Assembly: GCA_021234155.1 (NCBI GenBank)
Contig: JAJEKV010000024.1
Coordinates: 16,391,030-16,455,029 of the forward strand
Length of the DNA stretch: 64,000 bases
Direction of reading: 5' to 3'
DNA from: Isoetes taiwanensis
Taxonomy: Eukaryota; Streptophyta; Lycopodiopsida; Isoetales; Isoetaceae
Shown here: one piece after another, positions 44,866 to 55,850 of the stretch
Layout of the letters: the number at the start of each line of letters is the position of its first letter
Position numbering within the stretch: the stretch's first letter is position 1
Made by a program: the position numbers and the translations under genes
The notes under the pieces: generated by a model
Databases searched by the model: none
Told to the model about the DNA's origin: nothing
What the model saw: the letters and a program-made list of their open reading frames with translations, nothing else

Positions 44866-46909
44866 ATGCTCATGGCAGAGCCAAAAGCTTTTTGGCGTAA
44901 GCTGTTATACCAGAAGCGCCAGGTGGCTGGTAATGTAAGTGTGGAGCAATGGATGCACCGCTTGCAGGAGTTATATGACCCCCCAGGAGCTAATGCCAGG
45001 GTCCCGGATCAGGTAGGAGAGTTCCCCGCAGCCACACGGGAGGATGTCCAACAGGTCTCGTGCATCCGGGCGAATGGCAAGGCAAAAGGATTTACAGGGG
45101 GCTGCAGGCGAAGCTATTGAAATGGGGTGGCCCATCCGTGGTAGGGCCCCCGGTGATCATTAACCGTGCTCACAGGCGAGGGGCTCCCCAGAGTGGATGG
45201 TTAGTAAGGTTGTTCCTGTTCATAAAGCTGGTAATACGGATGAGCCGGCGAATTACCGGATGATTATGGTAAGCTCGTTGTTTGCAAAGCTCCTGGCAGG
45301 GGTGGTGGAGAAGAAACTCACTAAGTGGGCCGAGGAGGCAGGGGTGCGGGCAATTGGCCAGGCAGGCTTTCACCCAGCTCACTCCACGACCGACCATATC
45401 TTCACTTTGAGAGTGTTGATGGAGGCAAGCCGGAATGCGCGACAGGACTTGTATTGCTGCTTTGTAGATTTTAAGACTGCATATGATACCGTCCCCAGAG
45501 ACATGCTATGGCAGAGGTTGCAAGAATTGCGAGTTCCACAGGAGTTGCAGAATGTGGTGCACCAGCTTTATGATGGGATTTATGCTGCACTGCCTTATGA
45601 AGATCGACGGGTAGCTAGCACTATGGGAGTTAAGCAGGGCTGCCCGTTGTCTCCAATGCTTTTTGGGTTGTACATTGATAGCTTGGAGACGTGGATGCAG
45701 CACCATAGGGGAGCCGGGGTGCAATTATCTGATGCGACCTCTGTGAGCCAGTTATTATATGTGGATGATGTAGGTTTGCTAGCCCACACGGCCAGCAGTA
45801 TGCAGCAGCATTTGGATGCCCTCAGTGGGTTCTGTGGGGCAACGGGAATGACAGTGAACTTGCACAAAACTAAGCTTCTCGCGATCCTGTCCTCGCAACA
45901 CCCTATCCCGGAGTTATATTACAGGGGACAGGAAGTGGAGATGGTGCGGAGCTTCAAGTATCTGGGAATTGATTTCACTACTAACATGTTGTGGGATGAG
46001 TGTGTGGAGAGGAGAGCCAGTGCAGGCTGGAAGGCTCTATATGCAGTGCAAAACGCGTGTTGCCGGATAGATCTCTGTGACTGGGCGAGGAGAGCACACA
46101 TGTTTAGGGCTTTGGTCGAGCCGGTGCTGCTATATGGGGTGGAGGTTTGGGGCCCAGCAGTTAGCAAAAACACGTGGGATAGGTTGGAAAGGGTGCAGAA
46201 CGCTTTCTTGACATATAGCTTGGGAGTGAAGGACACCGTACCGTATCAGATTTTGTTGTATGAGACGGGGTTCTGGCCTTTACAGCATTCTGCTATGCGC
46301 AGGCATCTTACTTGCTTCCATAAGGTGGATGGGATGGATGAGCATCGCTTGCCTCCACAGGCCGTGTTGTTAACGCAGGGCCCCTAGCAGCTGAAGAGGG
46401 TATGGCACGAGCACTGTAAGGGATGATTTAGGAGGTGGTCTATGGATTACCAACAGATGGTGGCAGTGGCAGATTCCGATGCATAGAATGGGCAATTGGA
46501 TGCGGGCTATGCTGCCACTCTTTGGGATGCCTCTACTCTTGCAAAGCCCAAGACAGAGTACTATCACACTCAGATTAATCCCGGCCTTGAGCATGGACCC
46601 CATCAGTTGAAAGCACACATCTCTGTGACGAAACGGAGAGCTATTGCTGCCATAAGGACGGGATCCCATTACCTCAGAATTGAAACAGGTCGCTGGGGGA
46701 TGAATGGCGGGCACGGGATCCCCAGGGAGGAGAGGATATGTCAGTGTTGTGAGATGCACGTGATAGAGGATGAGCACCATGCCCTCCAGCGGTGCCCAGC
46801 ATATGCCCATGTCCGAGCAGTGCACACTGATCTTAGATGCTCTGACACACTGCTACATCAGTTACTCGCATCACCTATGGTAGCGCGGCTGGGAGTTTAC
46901 ATCCTGTAG
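44866..46909 (+). pseudogene. LINE-B ORF2 (reverse transcriptase), 5'-truncated
   Basis: Begins in the linker between endonuclease and reverse transcriptase (AEPKAFWRKLLYQKRQ) and changes frame near 45060-45200. It is then open from 45197 to 46387 with VVPVHKAGN, CCFVDFKTAYDTVPR, GVKQGCPLSPMLFGLYIDSL and an active site reading YVDD rather than the common YADD/FADD. After a stop at 46387 a further frame (46496-46909) holds the C-terminal RIETGRW and RICQCCEMHVIEDEHHALQR zinc motif. No ORF1 or endonuclease. Not autonomous. Confidence 0.9.
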
Positions 46910-47128
46910 ATTTCGGCCGTCAGACTTGCTCTTCGGGGGCATGGTATTTGAGAGCCTACTGTTAGGGTTTTTCCTCCCAAGTGGGGGTTTTTTCATCCCG
47001 GTAGTAGGGATCTACTGTACAGTTACATTGTTTGTTTTTGGTGTTGGGGTTTTTGGTTTTTTGCCTGTCTCTGCATGTACCGTCTCATAGTCCTCTGGCC
47101 TCCATGGACGTTAAAATAAACTTCCTTC

Positions 47129-47298
47129 CTTCCTTACTTTCTTCTTCAACCAATTATTAGACCCATCCGCCGCCTGGTTAGCCTTTATGGTCTTTGTCTT
47201 GATATTCATGTTTTTTCAATTACCCCAAATTTGCTCCCTTCTGTTGCTCTAATACTTACGCGTTGTTCAGCTCCTGATTTTTTTCTTTATTTTCTATT
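47129..47298 (+). mobile_element. LINE-B 5' leader fragment
   Basis: Directly follows the (TTCC)n tail of the previous copy and matches the LINE-B leader (GATATTCATGTTTTTTCAAT, CCCCAAATTTGCTCC). It provides the empty site for the 9.94-kb transposon and is itself cut by the MITE at 47299. Confidence 0.7.
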
Positions 47299-47735
47299 CC
47301 ATTGACATTAATTAACACAACCATTGGGTCCAACACATTTAAATTAAAATCCCCCTTAAACCCCCTTTGGTTTGGGTGCATATTCACACGGGGGGTGACT
47401 CCGGGCAACGAGAGCTGTTGGATAGGCATATTCACCCCTTATTCCTTAATCTATACCGTACATAAAGTTCCTCATTTGTGGGGTATGCAAGTACAAAATT
47501 TGCTATACTGTATAACAAGATTCGCAAAATACCATAAGATTTCAAGCGGAATACTATATGGTGCTGATTTCATACGTGCAAAATACAATTATGAGGGCTC
47601 TCGGAATGGGTTGAATGGGTTGCAATCTCAACATGAAATGATGAGGCGCTCAGATGGGCGCCCTGGTGATGGCGGCAGTGCTGGCTTGGTGAATCCTTCA
47701 TAACTTCTGCATTCGGACTCCGTTTTCGACGATTT

Positions 47736-49418
47736 TTGGTTCGTTGGAAAGCTCTTTCAGTGTTCCTTCTTCTTGCACATATTTTTCTTTGGTTCTTGCT
47801 GTGTTTGGCGGCCGGATTTGATACCCCTGTTGCGGCCTCCTGCTGTAAACCCCTGAATATGGTGATGGCGGGGAATTCTGCATCGATTTTGGGCCTGGAG
47901 AAGGCTGGGCCAGGGATTCGTGTCAGAGATGCTGCGAGAGGAAAGAAAGGAGGCAAGGACATATCTAAAAGCTGCATCAGCTTGGCGCTGGATCTTCAAG
48001 AGCCAATTCTTAGCCAGGATGTATCCAGTAGGCATCCGGTGGATTCCCAGGAGTTGGCTTCTGAAAATTCGGAGAGGATGGAGAATAGAGAGGTGGTGCC
48101 CAGCTCAATGCCACCTTTGGAGTCTGTAACTTTGCCATCTTTGGTTGGTGAGAATGGTGGTTTGCTGCCAGAAGACCCCTTTCGGGTATGTTCCCCAGAG
48201 GTGATGCCTCAACCACCACGAGCCCCAGCTCCTCATGCATGGAAAGGTAATGACACTGTTGCCCGTCTTTCTAGGCCTAGGTTTTCTGATTGGATTAGGC
48301 AACCGTTGCAAGCAGAAAGTGCAGAGAAAAGTTCTAGGGTGACAGAGGCACTGCTTATCTTAGAGCAGAATAACAAGAAGGATTCGCAGCAAGTTTTTAA
48401 ATCATTACCTCCTGTTGTAGAAATTAATCACCAGAAGCATGTGCAGTATACAGAGAATTTGGTTGCATCTTCAGTGCTAGGCCATTTCACTGGGGCCTTT
48501 TTGGATATGCAGAGGCTTGTGTACTGGCTACGGGCTCAGTTTAAGAGGCTGGGGTTGCCTCCATATGTGACTCTGAAGTCTCTGGGTAATAATTTTTTTC
48601 TTATTATGGTTGATTCTGAGGCCACGGTGGAGCAGTTGGTCTCGCATGGAGTGGCACATATGGGAGGGGCCTATGTTTTGTTCCAGCATTATGCTCCAGG
48701 TTTCTCTTCTGCTAGGCCTGCTGCAGTTAGAGTGCCATGCTGGCTTCAAATCCGGGATCTACCTCTGGAGATGATGGTGCCTGAGTTTCTAGTGGCCATG
48801 GCCAAAGGCCTGGGAACTCACATAGCGCACTCGATTGTGGGTGCACCACAGATATGTGTAGGTATTCGGGAGGATGAAGCGTTACCTCAGAGCCTTGTGG
48901 TTAAGAGTGGTGATTATTATTCTTACTTCCAGTTGGACTTGCTCAATGGGGGAGAGCTTTTGGCAATGTTTCCCTCGCTTAAGCAGTTTCACCAGCATAA
49001 TCCGCATTCAGCACCCAAGCAGGCAGAGCAAATAGTGATTGGGCCGTCTTCATCTTCTGCACTTGTTCCCCCTGTGTTGAAGGCTGTGGAGCAGGTGGGC
49101 AGTCCAGAGGCACAACCTGAACCCTCCTCTCGTATGGTGCATCCCGAGGTATGTAGGAGACTTGCACAGATTGAAGAGTTGCAGCAGAAAGAGGAAGAGT
49201 GGCAACAAGTTGTCTCTAGGAGGCGAGCTCAGGTGAGAGCTCCTCAAGAGGGTCATTTAGCTCATCTGCAGCCCACTGTGCTGGCCCCTCCTCAAGTGGA
49301 TCGAATGGTGATTGATCAGGTAGTCCAGAACTTTTCTTCCTGGGCTGATCGTGTGGAGGCATGTGAGGCTTTGCAATGGGATCCTGACCCCTTGGTGCAC
49401 AAGGACCCACATGGATAA
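47736..49418 (+). CDS. L1 ORF1 (DUF4283-type nucleic-acid-binding protein)
   Basis: 560 residues, uninterrupted. Residues about 1-230 are low-complexity with a hydrophobic start (FLLLAHIFLWFLLCLAAG). Residues about 245-400 match the DUF4283 region of plant L1 ORF1 (GAFLDMQRLVYWLRAQFKRL, PCWLQIRDLPLEMM, GIREDEALPQSL). The C-terminus is Gln/Glu-rich (QIEELQQKEEEWQQVVSRRR). No CCHC knuckle was seen. The stop TAA (49416-49418) overlaps the ORF2 start in ATGGATAA, a layout suited to termination-reinitiation. Confidence 0.85.
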   Translation: MVRWKALSVFLLLAHIFLWFLLCLAAGFDTPVAASCCKPLNMVMAGNSASILGLEKAGPGIRVRDAARGKKGGKDISKSCISLALDLQEPILSQDVSSRHPVDSQELASENSERMENREVVPSSMPPLESVTLPSLVGENGGLLPEDPFRVCSPEVMPQPPRAPAPHAWKGNDTVARLSRPRFSDWIRQPLQAESAEKSSRVTEALLILEQNNKKDSQQVFKSLPPVVEINHQKHVQYTENLVASSVLGHFTGAFLDMQRLVYWLRAQFKRLGLPPYVTLKSLGNNFFLIMVDSEATVEQLVSHGVAHMGGAYVLFQHYAPGFSSARPAAVRVPCWLQIRDLPLEMMVPEFLVAMAKGLGTHIAHSIVGAPQICVGIREDEALPQSLVVKSGDYYSYFQLDLLNGGELLAMFPSLKQFHQHNPHSAPKQAEQIVIGPSSSSALVPPVLKAVEQVGSPEAQPEPSSRMVHPEVCRRLAQIEELQQKEEEWQQVVSRRRAQVRAPQEGHLAHLQPTVLAPPQVDRMVIDQVVQNFSSWADRVEACEALQWDPDPLVHKDPHG

Positions 49419-52400
49419 GAAAATTCTATCTTGGAATGTGAGAGGCATCAAATCCTCTCCGAATAAGCGAGCACATCTCGCCATGGCTGTGAAGAATCTT
49501 AATCCAGATATCTTGTGTTTGCAGGAGCATAAATGTGCTAGGGGCGATGTTAACAACCTAATGAATATCTTGGGTAATCAGTATGTAGCTGCAGCTGCTA
49601 CAACGGGCAGGGCCAGGGGAGGCACTTTGATTTGTTGGAAAATGGGTGTACATATAACCTTTTCAGCCACAGATAGCCAGGGCCAGTGGCCAGTGATTAA
49701 ATGGAAGGAGGGCCAGTCTGAGTGGGGCTTAGTAAATGTGTATGCTCCAATTGGGGCCACTCAGAGAGGTTGTTTATGGGCACAACTGCGAAATAAGCTC
49801 CAGTCCTTTGGTATGGGTTCTACATGGTTTGTCTGGGTGACTTTAACATGGTGGAGCTCCCGGAAGGACGTGCATGGTATTGGTTCAGATATTGTGCAGG
49901 GGTTTTGAGCGTGACCAATGGCTTAGGCTTGTCTGCGAGGAGTGGGGTTTGTGATGAGCTTCCGGGGATCGGAGTTTTACTTGGTGCAATAATTGGCTGG
50001 GGCATGGTAGGGCATACTCTAGGCTGGATAGAGTTTATGGCACTCCAGCAGTCTTGGATTATGCTCCAGCCTTCACTAGGGTGAATGTTCTGGCCACTTC
50101 TGAGCGGCTTCATGACCACCCACCGCGGCCTCTCAGGACGGCTTTTAAGCTTAACACAACCTTTCTTCAGGATCCAGAGTTCACAGCCGGCTGTAAGCTC
50201 ATTTGGCAGCAGATATTCAGTGGGGACAGCGGAATGAGTGCAATGGTTACAGCATTGGCTAGGGTAAAAACAGTTCTGAAAAAGAATGGGGGCGACAAAA
50301 GGCTTTGGCTCGATGTCGCAGTTGGATGCCTTATATCGCGAACTGGAGTCTCTTAGAGGGCGGATCTCTGATGGCTTGCATGAGCAGCAGGTGCTTCGTC
50401 AGATCGAGGTTGAGGAGGAGGCCAAGGTGTCGCAGACCAGGGTCAAAGCAGGTTTGACGTGGCTGAAGCAGTCTGACACTTGCTCTAAAGTCTTTTTCCG
50501 AGCAGCCCGCCCGGAAAAAGTATCACGGCGACCATGGCGGACATAATTAGACCCCAGGGAGTGTTGTTGCAGCAACCAGATGCTATCAAGGCCTTTGTAG
50601 CAACGCACTATGAAACATTTTTCAAGGAGAGCCCGCTTCCCTCACCGAGTGTTTTCAAGAGCTGGTCTTGGCCAAGGTATCGCCAAGAATCTCACCCTTC
50701 AAAGACAGAGCTTAGAGGAGCCGTTGGCCGGGGTAGGAGTTGGGGGCGATGTGCCTTTGTTGGCTCGGAATAAGTGTCCGAGGGGTTGGATGGAATACCG
50801 GTGGAGTTTTTTCGTAAATCTTGGGAATGGGTGGGGACTTCGGTGGTGCAGGTGTATGTGGATCTTTTGGGGAATAACGCGATGCATCCTCTGCTGAATA
50901 CAAGTTGTATTTCACTTATACCCAAGTGTAAGCATCCTAAAACCATCAATGACTGGAGGCCCATTACTCTATTGTCTGTAGTGTATAAAATCATTGCTAA
51001 GGCTTTGGCTGAGAGGCTTAAGCCAGTACTAGTTCACGCCATTAGTACAGAGCAGTCTGGTTTTATACTTAAGCGGAATATTCTTCATAATGTGGCTGCT
51101 GCTTTTGAGGGAGTGCATTGGGCTCGTAGGATGAGGCAGCCCCTTGTTTTTCTTAAGCTGGATTTTGCCAAGGCTTATGACGATGTCGGTCACCGGCGTT
51201 CTTGGCAGATATGATGCAGGCCTGTGGATGCGGGCCTAGTTTCAGGGAAACGGTTATGAAGCTGCACGTGTCTGCTAGGGCGACAGTGTGGTGTCAGGGT
51301 GAGACCTCTTCAATCTTCTCTGTGGGCCGAGGCATTAGGCAGGGATGTCCGTTGGCCCCCTTCCTGTTCACTATAATGGCAGAAGCTCTCTCGCAGCTTT
51401 TTCAGGTGGCAATTGCTGACAATGTGGTGCAAGGTCTCTGCATGGATGATGGGTCGCAACAGGTTTGCAGTCAATTTGCGGATGATACATTCCTCTTTCT
51501 TCATGCAGATGAGTCCAATCTCCAGGCAGCCAATAATATTTTGGATGCCTTTTCTTTAGCTTCTGGATGCTTGCTTAACTGGTCGAAGTGCTCGGCCATG
51601 TGGGTGCTGGAGGAACCTCCTCCTGCGTGGTTGAATCAGTTTCCCTGGGCTCTAACACCGCCACACACAGCTGTCAAACTGTTAGGCCATTTGGCTTGGA
51701 CATTAATGCTAGGGCAATTTGGGCGGAGACATTACAGAATCTTAAGCAGCATTTGAATTGATGGAGGGGAAGTAAACTCACCATGGCTGGTAGGATTCTG
51801 ATAGCCAAGTCAGTGCTCTGTAGCACTCATGTTTACGCAGCCTCCTGCATACTTGCGCCAGAAAGTGTGGTTAAGGAGTTGGGTGACACCATTCGCAATT
51901 TTGTTTGGGGAGGGAATGAGGAGGGGGCTACAGTTAAGGTTGCATGGTGGAAATGTGTGCGTCCTAGACAGGCAGGGGGCTTGGGTATGCTTGATGTGTC
52001 GTTGCACACGAAGGTTCTGGTGTCGAAATTCATCTGGCAGTTGTTGCAGGAGCAACAATCCCCAGTTTGGCTCTGTTAGCCGCGATCGCCCGTCACTCTA
52101 TTGTGTTTAGGAATCCAGCTATTCCGGCTCAGTTGCCGTGGGCTCTGTTTGAGGATTTGCGGCCGTTCCCTCATGCTTCGCCTTTTCTTAAGGGTCTCCT
52201 GAAGGCCTGGAAGGTGGTCAAGGTTCTCTTTTCCTTGGACCCTAGTAGGTGTATGGTAGCCTCATCGCCCTTTCTCTGGGTACCCTTGGACGCTGCATCT
52301 CCCTTGGCCTCTTCCCTACACCCGGTACTCAGCGCCGATGGATTCTTTGCGGGGTAACATCCATCGTGGCCCGGTATTGGGAGGGTCATCTGGCACCGTG

Positions 52401-53150
52401 GGAGTTTTTTAGGGAGAGATTTGGCCTTCGGCGGTGGGACATACGGACTTGGGCCAGAATTGCCAATGCTATTCCATTGCAGTTGTCTTCTCAAGTCAAT
52501 CGCGTTTGGAAGTCGCATAGTGGACTTGATGCATCTCAGTTTGTAGCATCGGCTTATGGGCTCCTAAGCGGCTTGGGACCGCGTTGCCTTCCGGATAAGT
52601 GGTCGCTTAAGCTTCCAGGGAGTAAGTGGCCCGCCATGTGGAAGTGGGCGTGGAATACATTGCCTCCTCCTAAAATCCGTACCCTTTTGTGGCAGATCTT
52701 GCACCGTAGCCTCAGGGTGAATGTCCGAGTCCACAGGTTCAAGCCTCAGGTAGCGGAAACATGCCCTTTATGTGGGAGGCGACGTGAGACCATTGAGCAC
52801 TGCTTTGTCCTATGCACAGAGGTAGGGGCAGCTTGGTCCTGGGTGAGAGCCCTCTTTGGGACTTCACTATGCAGTCAGAAGATTCTCTTGGGAGTCCTTC
52901 CTAGCAGGTGGGCAGTGGCCAAGCGGTAGGCGTTACATTTATGCAGAGCTTGGCTTCTGTGGCTGATTTGGAAAAGACGGAGAGCGAAGGTCTTTCAGAA
53001 TGCAGTGCTTAGCCCTTCTCGGTTGGTTCCGATCTTGAGGCATAAGTTGTGGCAGGCTTACCAAGTCTCAAGCTTGTCTGGCACAGTTAAGCGAGAAATT
53101 TGGTCGACATTCCTACAGATTGTGGATCATGATGGGCGCTTCATTTCTTA
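49411..53150 (+). pseudogene. L1 ORF2 (endonuclease-RT), frameshifted
   Basis: Starts at ATG 49411 with KILSWNVRGIKSS and LCLQEHK (endonuclease). Changes frame near 49840 at GDFNMVELPEGR, again around 50090-50780, then gives the RT blocks NDWRPITLLSVVYKIIAKAL and FLKLDFAKAYDD (frame break near 51190), GIRQGCPLAPFLFTIM, QFADDTFLFLHAD, and a zinc C-terminus PKIRTLLWQILHRSL, CPLCGRRRETIEHCFVLC (52249-52929). At least five disruptions. Domain order is that of plant L1. Confidence 0.92.
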
Positions 53151-53346
53151 GCACCACACTTGTCATTGTACTTGATCGCATTCTAGTGGTTTAATATATT
53201 CTTATATTCTTCAAAAAAAAAAATTATGAGGGCTCTCCTGCCCTACGTCACCCCCCCGTGTGAATATGCACCCAAACCAAAGGGGGTTTAAGGAGGATTT
53301 TAATTTAAATGTGTTGGACCTAATGGTTGTGTTAATTAATGTCAAT

Positions 53347-53816
53347 GGTAGTTATGTGTTGGTTGTTAATGTCAATGGTTGTTATGTGTTGGTTGTTATG
53401 TGTTGGGGGATTTAATTTTTATATGTTGGATGTTAATAGTTTGTGTTGCAAAAAAAAAAAATTTGGCCCCTTCGGGGCCTTAGGGACGTCACCTCCCCCT
53501 TCCCCCCCTCCCCCCGGCGTGACAAAAATTTTAGAATTCAAACCAGAAAAAAACTAGAATTCATTTGAGGCTTTCATCATCTGTAGCTTTTGAATTTGAT
53601 CACAATAAAACAAATAACATAAGTAAAAGTTACCATAAAGATAGAGCAGATTGATCCCATTATTCTGAAAGTCATAAAGTTTGCAACACCCATACACAAA
53701 CATTTTTCAACTGGAATTTAACAGCAGCCTTTGGCCTCCATGGATTCTTGTGGTGAGAAACCAAAGTGGGAAACTTTTCTGCTTGTTAGCACAAGGATTT
53801 AGAAGCCTTGGAATTT
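53347..53816. other. No gene recognised
   Basis: Short TGTCAATGGTTGTTATGTGT tandem repeats (53340-53408), a poly-A run, a GGCCCCTTCGGGGCC palindrome (53465-53479) and a C-rich stretch (53495-53517). Confidence 0.5.
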
Positions 53817-55489
53817 GTGATGTTCCAGCACAGTATACGGTCCCAGGACGTATACTGTACTGCCCCGTCACGCGTACACGCCATCCCGTCTGACGTGTAC
53901 GCCGACATATAGCCAAGTGGGTAGCCCTAGGGGGCAACTTGCTAGAAATGTGCATTGGCATTAATGTGCACATTTACCAATGTACACATTAATGTGGGCA
54001 CACATTTCCATATGGACACCTTATGCCAAGTGGGCCATACCCATAGGTGCAATTAATGTGCACATTTTCCAATGTGCACCTTCATTAATGTGCACACATT
54101 TCCATGTGGGCACATTTTGCCACCTAGCCATTAATGGCAAGTGGGCCCATTCCCAATTATCCCACATGCCAAAAGGGGATAATTGGAAACCCTAACCAAC
54201 CCCCATGTCTATTTAGGAGGGGAAACCCTAACTTGCCCAATTTCGTTTCTAGGGCTTTAGAACTCTGTTTTGGCTGCCTCAAGAGCCAAAACCGCATCCC
54301 AGACTCTGCCTGAGTGAACTGTACCCTTAGTTTCCCTTGATTCGAGCGTTTCAGCAGGATGGTCGAGCTCAGGTCAGGAGGAGCCCTTCAAGGATCAGGT
54401 ATTTAGGCAATTTAATAGCTTAAACCCTCTTCTAGTCATAAAATCAGTAGGTTTAGCCTATTAAATTGCTCATAGCAGCCTTCTAGATCTCTAGATACCG
54501 GACTCTAACTAAAGAACCTAACTCTATGACATAGATTAGATCTTGTTCTTCAGTTCTTTTATGATGTATGTGGATGAGGTATCTCTATGAGCTCCTTGTA
54601 TTGGGAAGGGGGTTAGAGACCTAAAGCTTGGTAGTAGATGCTCCTAGATTAGCCTCTCTAGCACCATATAGATTCGGCCTGTGTACAAGAGCCACATGGG
54701 GGTTGTGGGTGAAGGGGCTAGGCCCGGCTCATAAGGAGGTTCGTGTCGACTCTTGAGCGATCCCTCCGGGCGTGTAAGTCTCACAGGGGGATCATTGAGA
54801 CTAGGTCTAATGGCTTGCCACCGTGTGGGGCGGGGCATGGGCTCGACACCCGTGAAGTGGGGTTCACTTTCCATTGGGTTCAAGTCGAATAAGAGCAAAA
54901 GGCTCTCTAGTCTCCTTGAGTCGGCATGTAGATCTCCGGAGGGAGTGATCCACACTGCCCCATCGGACTGGGGAGATGTAACCCGAGAATAGCCCTTTTG
55001 GCTATGCATCCGTGAACTCTGATCCAGATCCCAACACTTTTCAACCTACTCCGCAAAGTGTGCCTGCGGGGGGGCGGATGGAGTGGACTACCCATTGCCA
55101 AGTTCTTATGCCGACCAAATCCATTGTCATGAATTACATGCGCAATGAACTCGGAGACCCAAGCTTGTCGGTCCATCCACAGTATGCGAGCCTTGGGTAG
55201 GATTCCCTAAATGCACTGTCTTTGATCATTGTCTATCACAGATGTGATGTACCACCCGTAGGGGTGGATATATGTGTTGCTCTTATATACTGACATGTAT
55301 GTTTACGCTTCCGCAGCTAGGTAGGCCCTGAGGGAGACTGGGTGAAATGACCCCTTCACTCTTCCCACTGGAACCCGTTACGGTTGCAGTGTTATGTGGA
55401 GGGCCCTGTATCGGCATGGAGCTGGTATAGGGGGAGAACTCCTGTTTGTATATGGTGGGTGCACCGTATACGAGTAGGGGACGTCACAG
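53817..55489 (+). mobile_element. LTR (copy 2) of a tRNA-Met-primed retrotransposon
   Basis: Ends in GACGTCACAG directly before the primer site. It shares several diverged blocks with the LTR at 5.8-6.8 kb. It contains a ~105-bp diverged duplication rich in ATTAATGTGCACATTT (53950-54160). The left boundary is approximate (a TGTGATG near 53817). No second LTR is in the window and no gag or pol domains were recognised downstream. Confidence 0.65.
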
Positions 55490-55501
55490 TGGTATCAGAG
55501 C
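55490..55501 (+). other. LTR-retrotransposon primer-binding site (tRNA-iMet)
   Basis: TGGTATCAGAGC, complementary to initiator tRNA-Met, directly after the LTR. Confidence 0.9.
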
Positions 55502-55693
55502 AATGTTCTTGGTGACCAAGAGCAAAGCACTGACCATGTTCCCAGTAGTACTAACTTAGTAGGATCCTTAAACCTCGAAAAATGGGAAATTTTTTTCTCA
55601 TTTTTGTAGTATTGCTAAGCTAGTAACAGTTAAAATATATGAAAACATAAAAAGGAGTAAGAATTGGTGAGCCAACCTTCAAAAAATGGGATG

Positions 55694-55760
55694 GTCTCAC
55701 ACGTCGCGCCAGGACAGATTTTGAGATTCTCAAAATCGGGCTGGGCGCAACGTGTGAGAC
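55694..55760. repeat. 67-nt hairpin repeat, copy 1
   Basis: GTCTCACACGT ... ACGTGTGAGAC with inner GATTTTGAG/CTCAAAATC: almost fully self-complementary 32-nt arms around a 3-nt centre. Located about 190 bp after the primer site. Confidence 0.9.
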
Positions 55761-55814
55761 ATTCAGCTTGAACCCATCAAAAAGTTATGAATTACAATAA
55801 AATAGCTTGATAAT

Positions 55815-55850
55815 TCTAAACTAGAAACGTGTGCCCGGCGATGCCGGGCA
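55815..55850 (+). mobile_element. Helitron-like 5' terminus (candidate)
   Basis: TCTAAACTAGAAACGTGTGC followed by a perfect hairpin TGCCCGGC-GAT-GCCGGGCA. Many plant Helitrons start with TC and such a CGTGCCCG...CGGGC hairpin. The base before TC is T, not the expected A, and no matching 3' hairpin plus CTRR was found. A decayed similar string is at 56822-56850. Confidence 0.3.

Larger units (their letters stand above)
34262..47128 (+). mobile_element. LINE-B copy split by a DNA transposon
   Basis: The first piece (34262-34359) and second piece (44301-47128) become one continuous LINE-B 5' leader when the 34360-44300 transposon and one GTTG are removed. The joined text aligns with another LINE-B leader at 47175-47230. 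ORF1 and the endonuclease are deleted. The 3' end reads CTCTGGCCTCCATGGACGTT followed by (TTCC)n. It sits head to tail with the copies to its left and right. Confidence 0.8.
47603..53221 (+). mobile_element. LINE-C: full-length plant L1 with 16-bp target duplication
   Basis: Flanked by AATTATGAGGGCTCTC at 47587-47602 and 53222-53237, an exact 16-bp duplication, and ends in a short poly-A after TATTCTTATATTCTTC. 5.6 kb with a 133-bp leader, ORF1 and ORF2, so structurally complete, but ORF2 has several frameshifts. Confidence 0.95.
47299..53346. mobile_element. MITE with ~100-bp inverted repeats, split by L1
   Basis: 47299-47400 and 53245-53346 are inverted copies (CCATTGACATTAATTAACAC ... CACGGGGGGTGAC), about 95% alike. 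Together with 47401-47602 they form an original element of about 430 bp. The L1 at 47603-53221 was inserted inside it. No clear target duplication of the MITE itself was seen. Confidence 0.85.
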
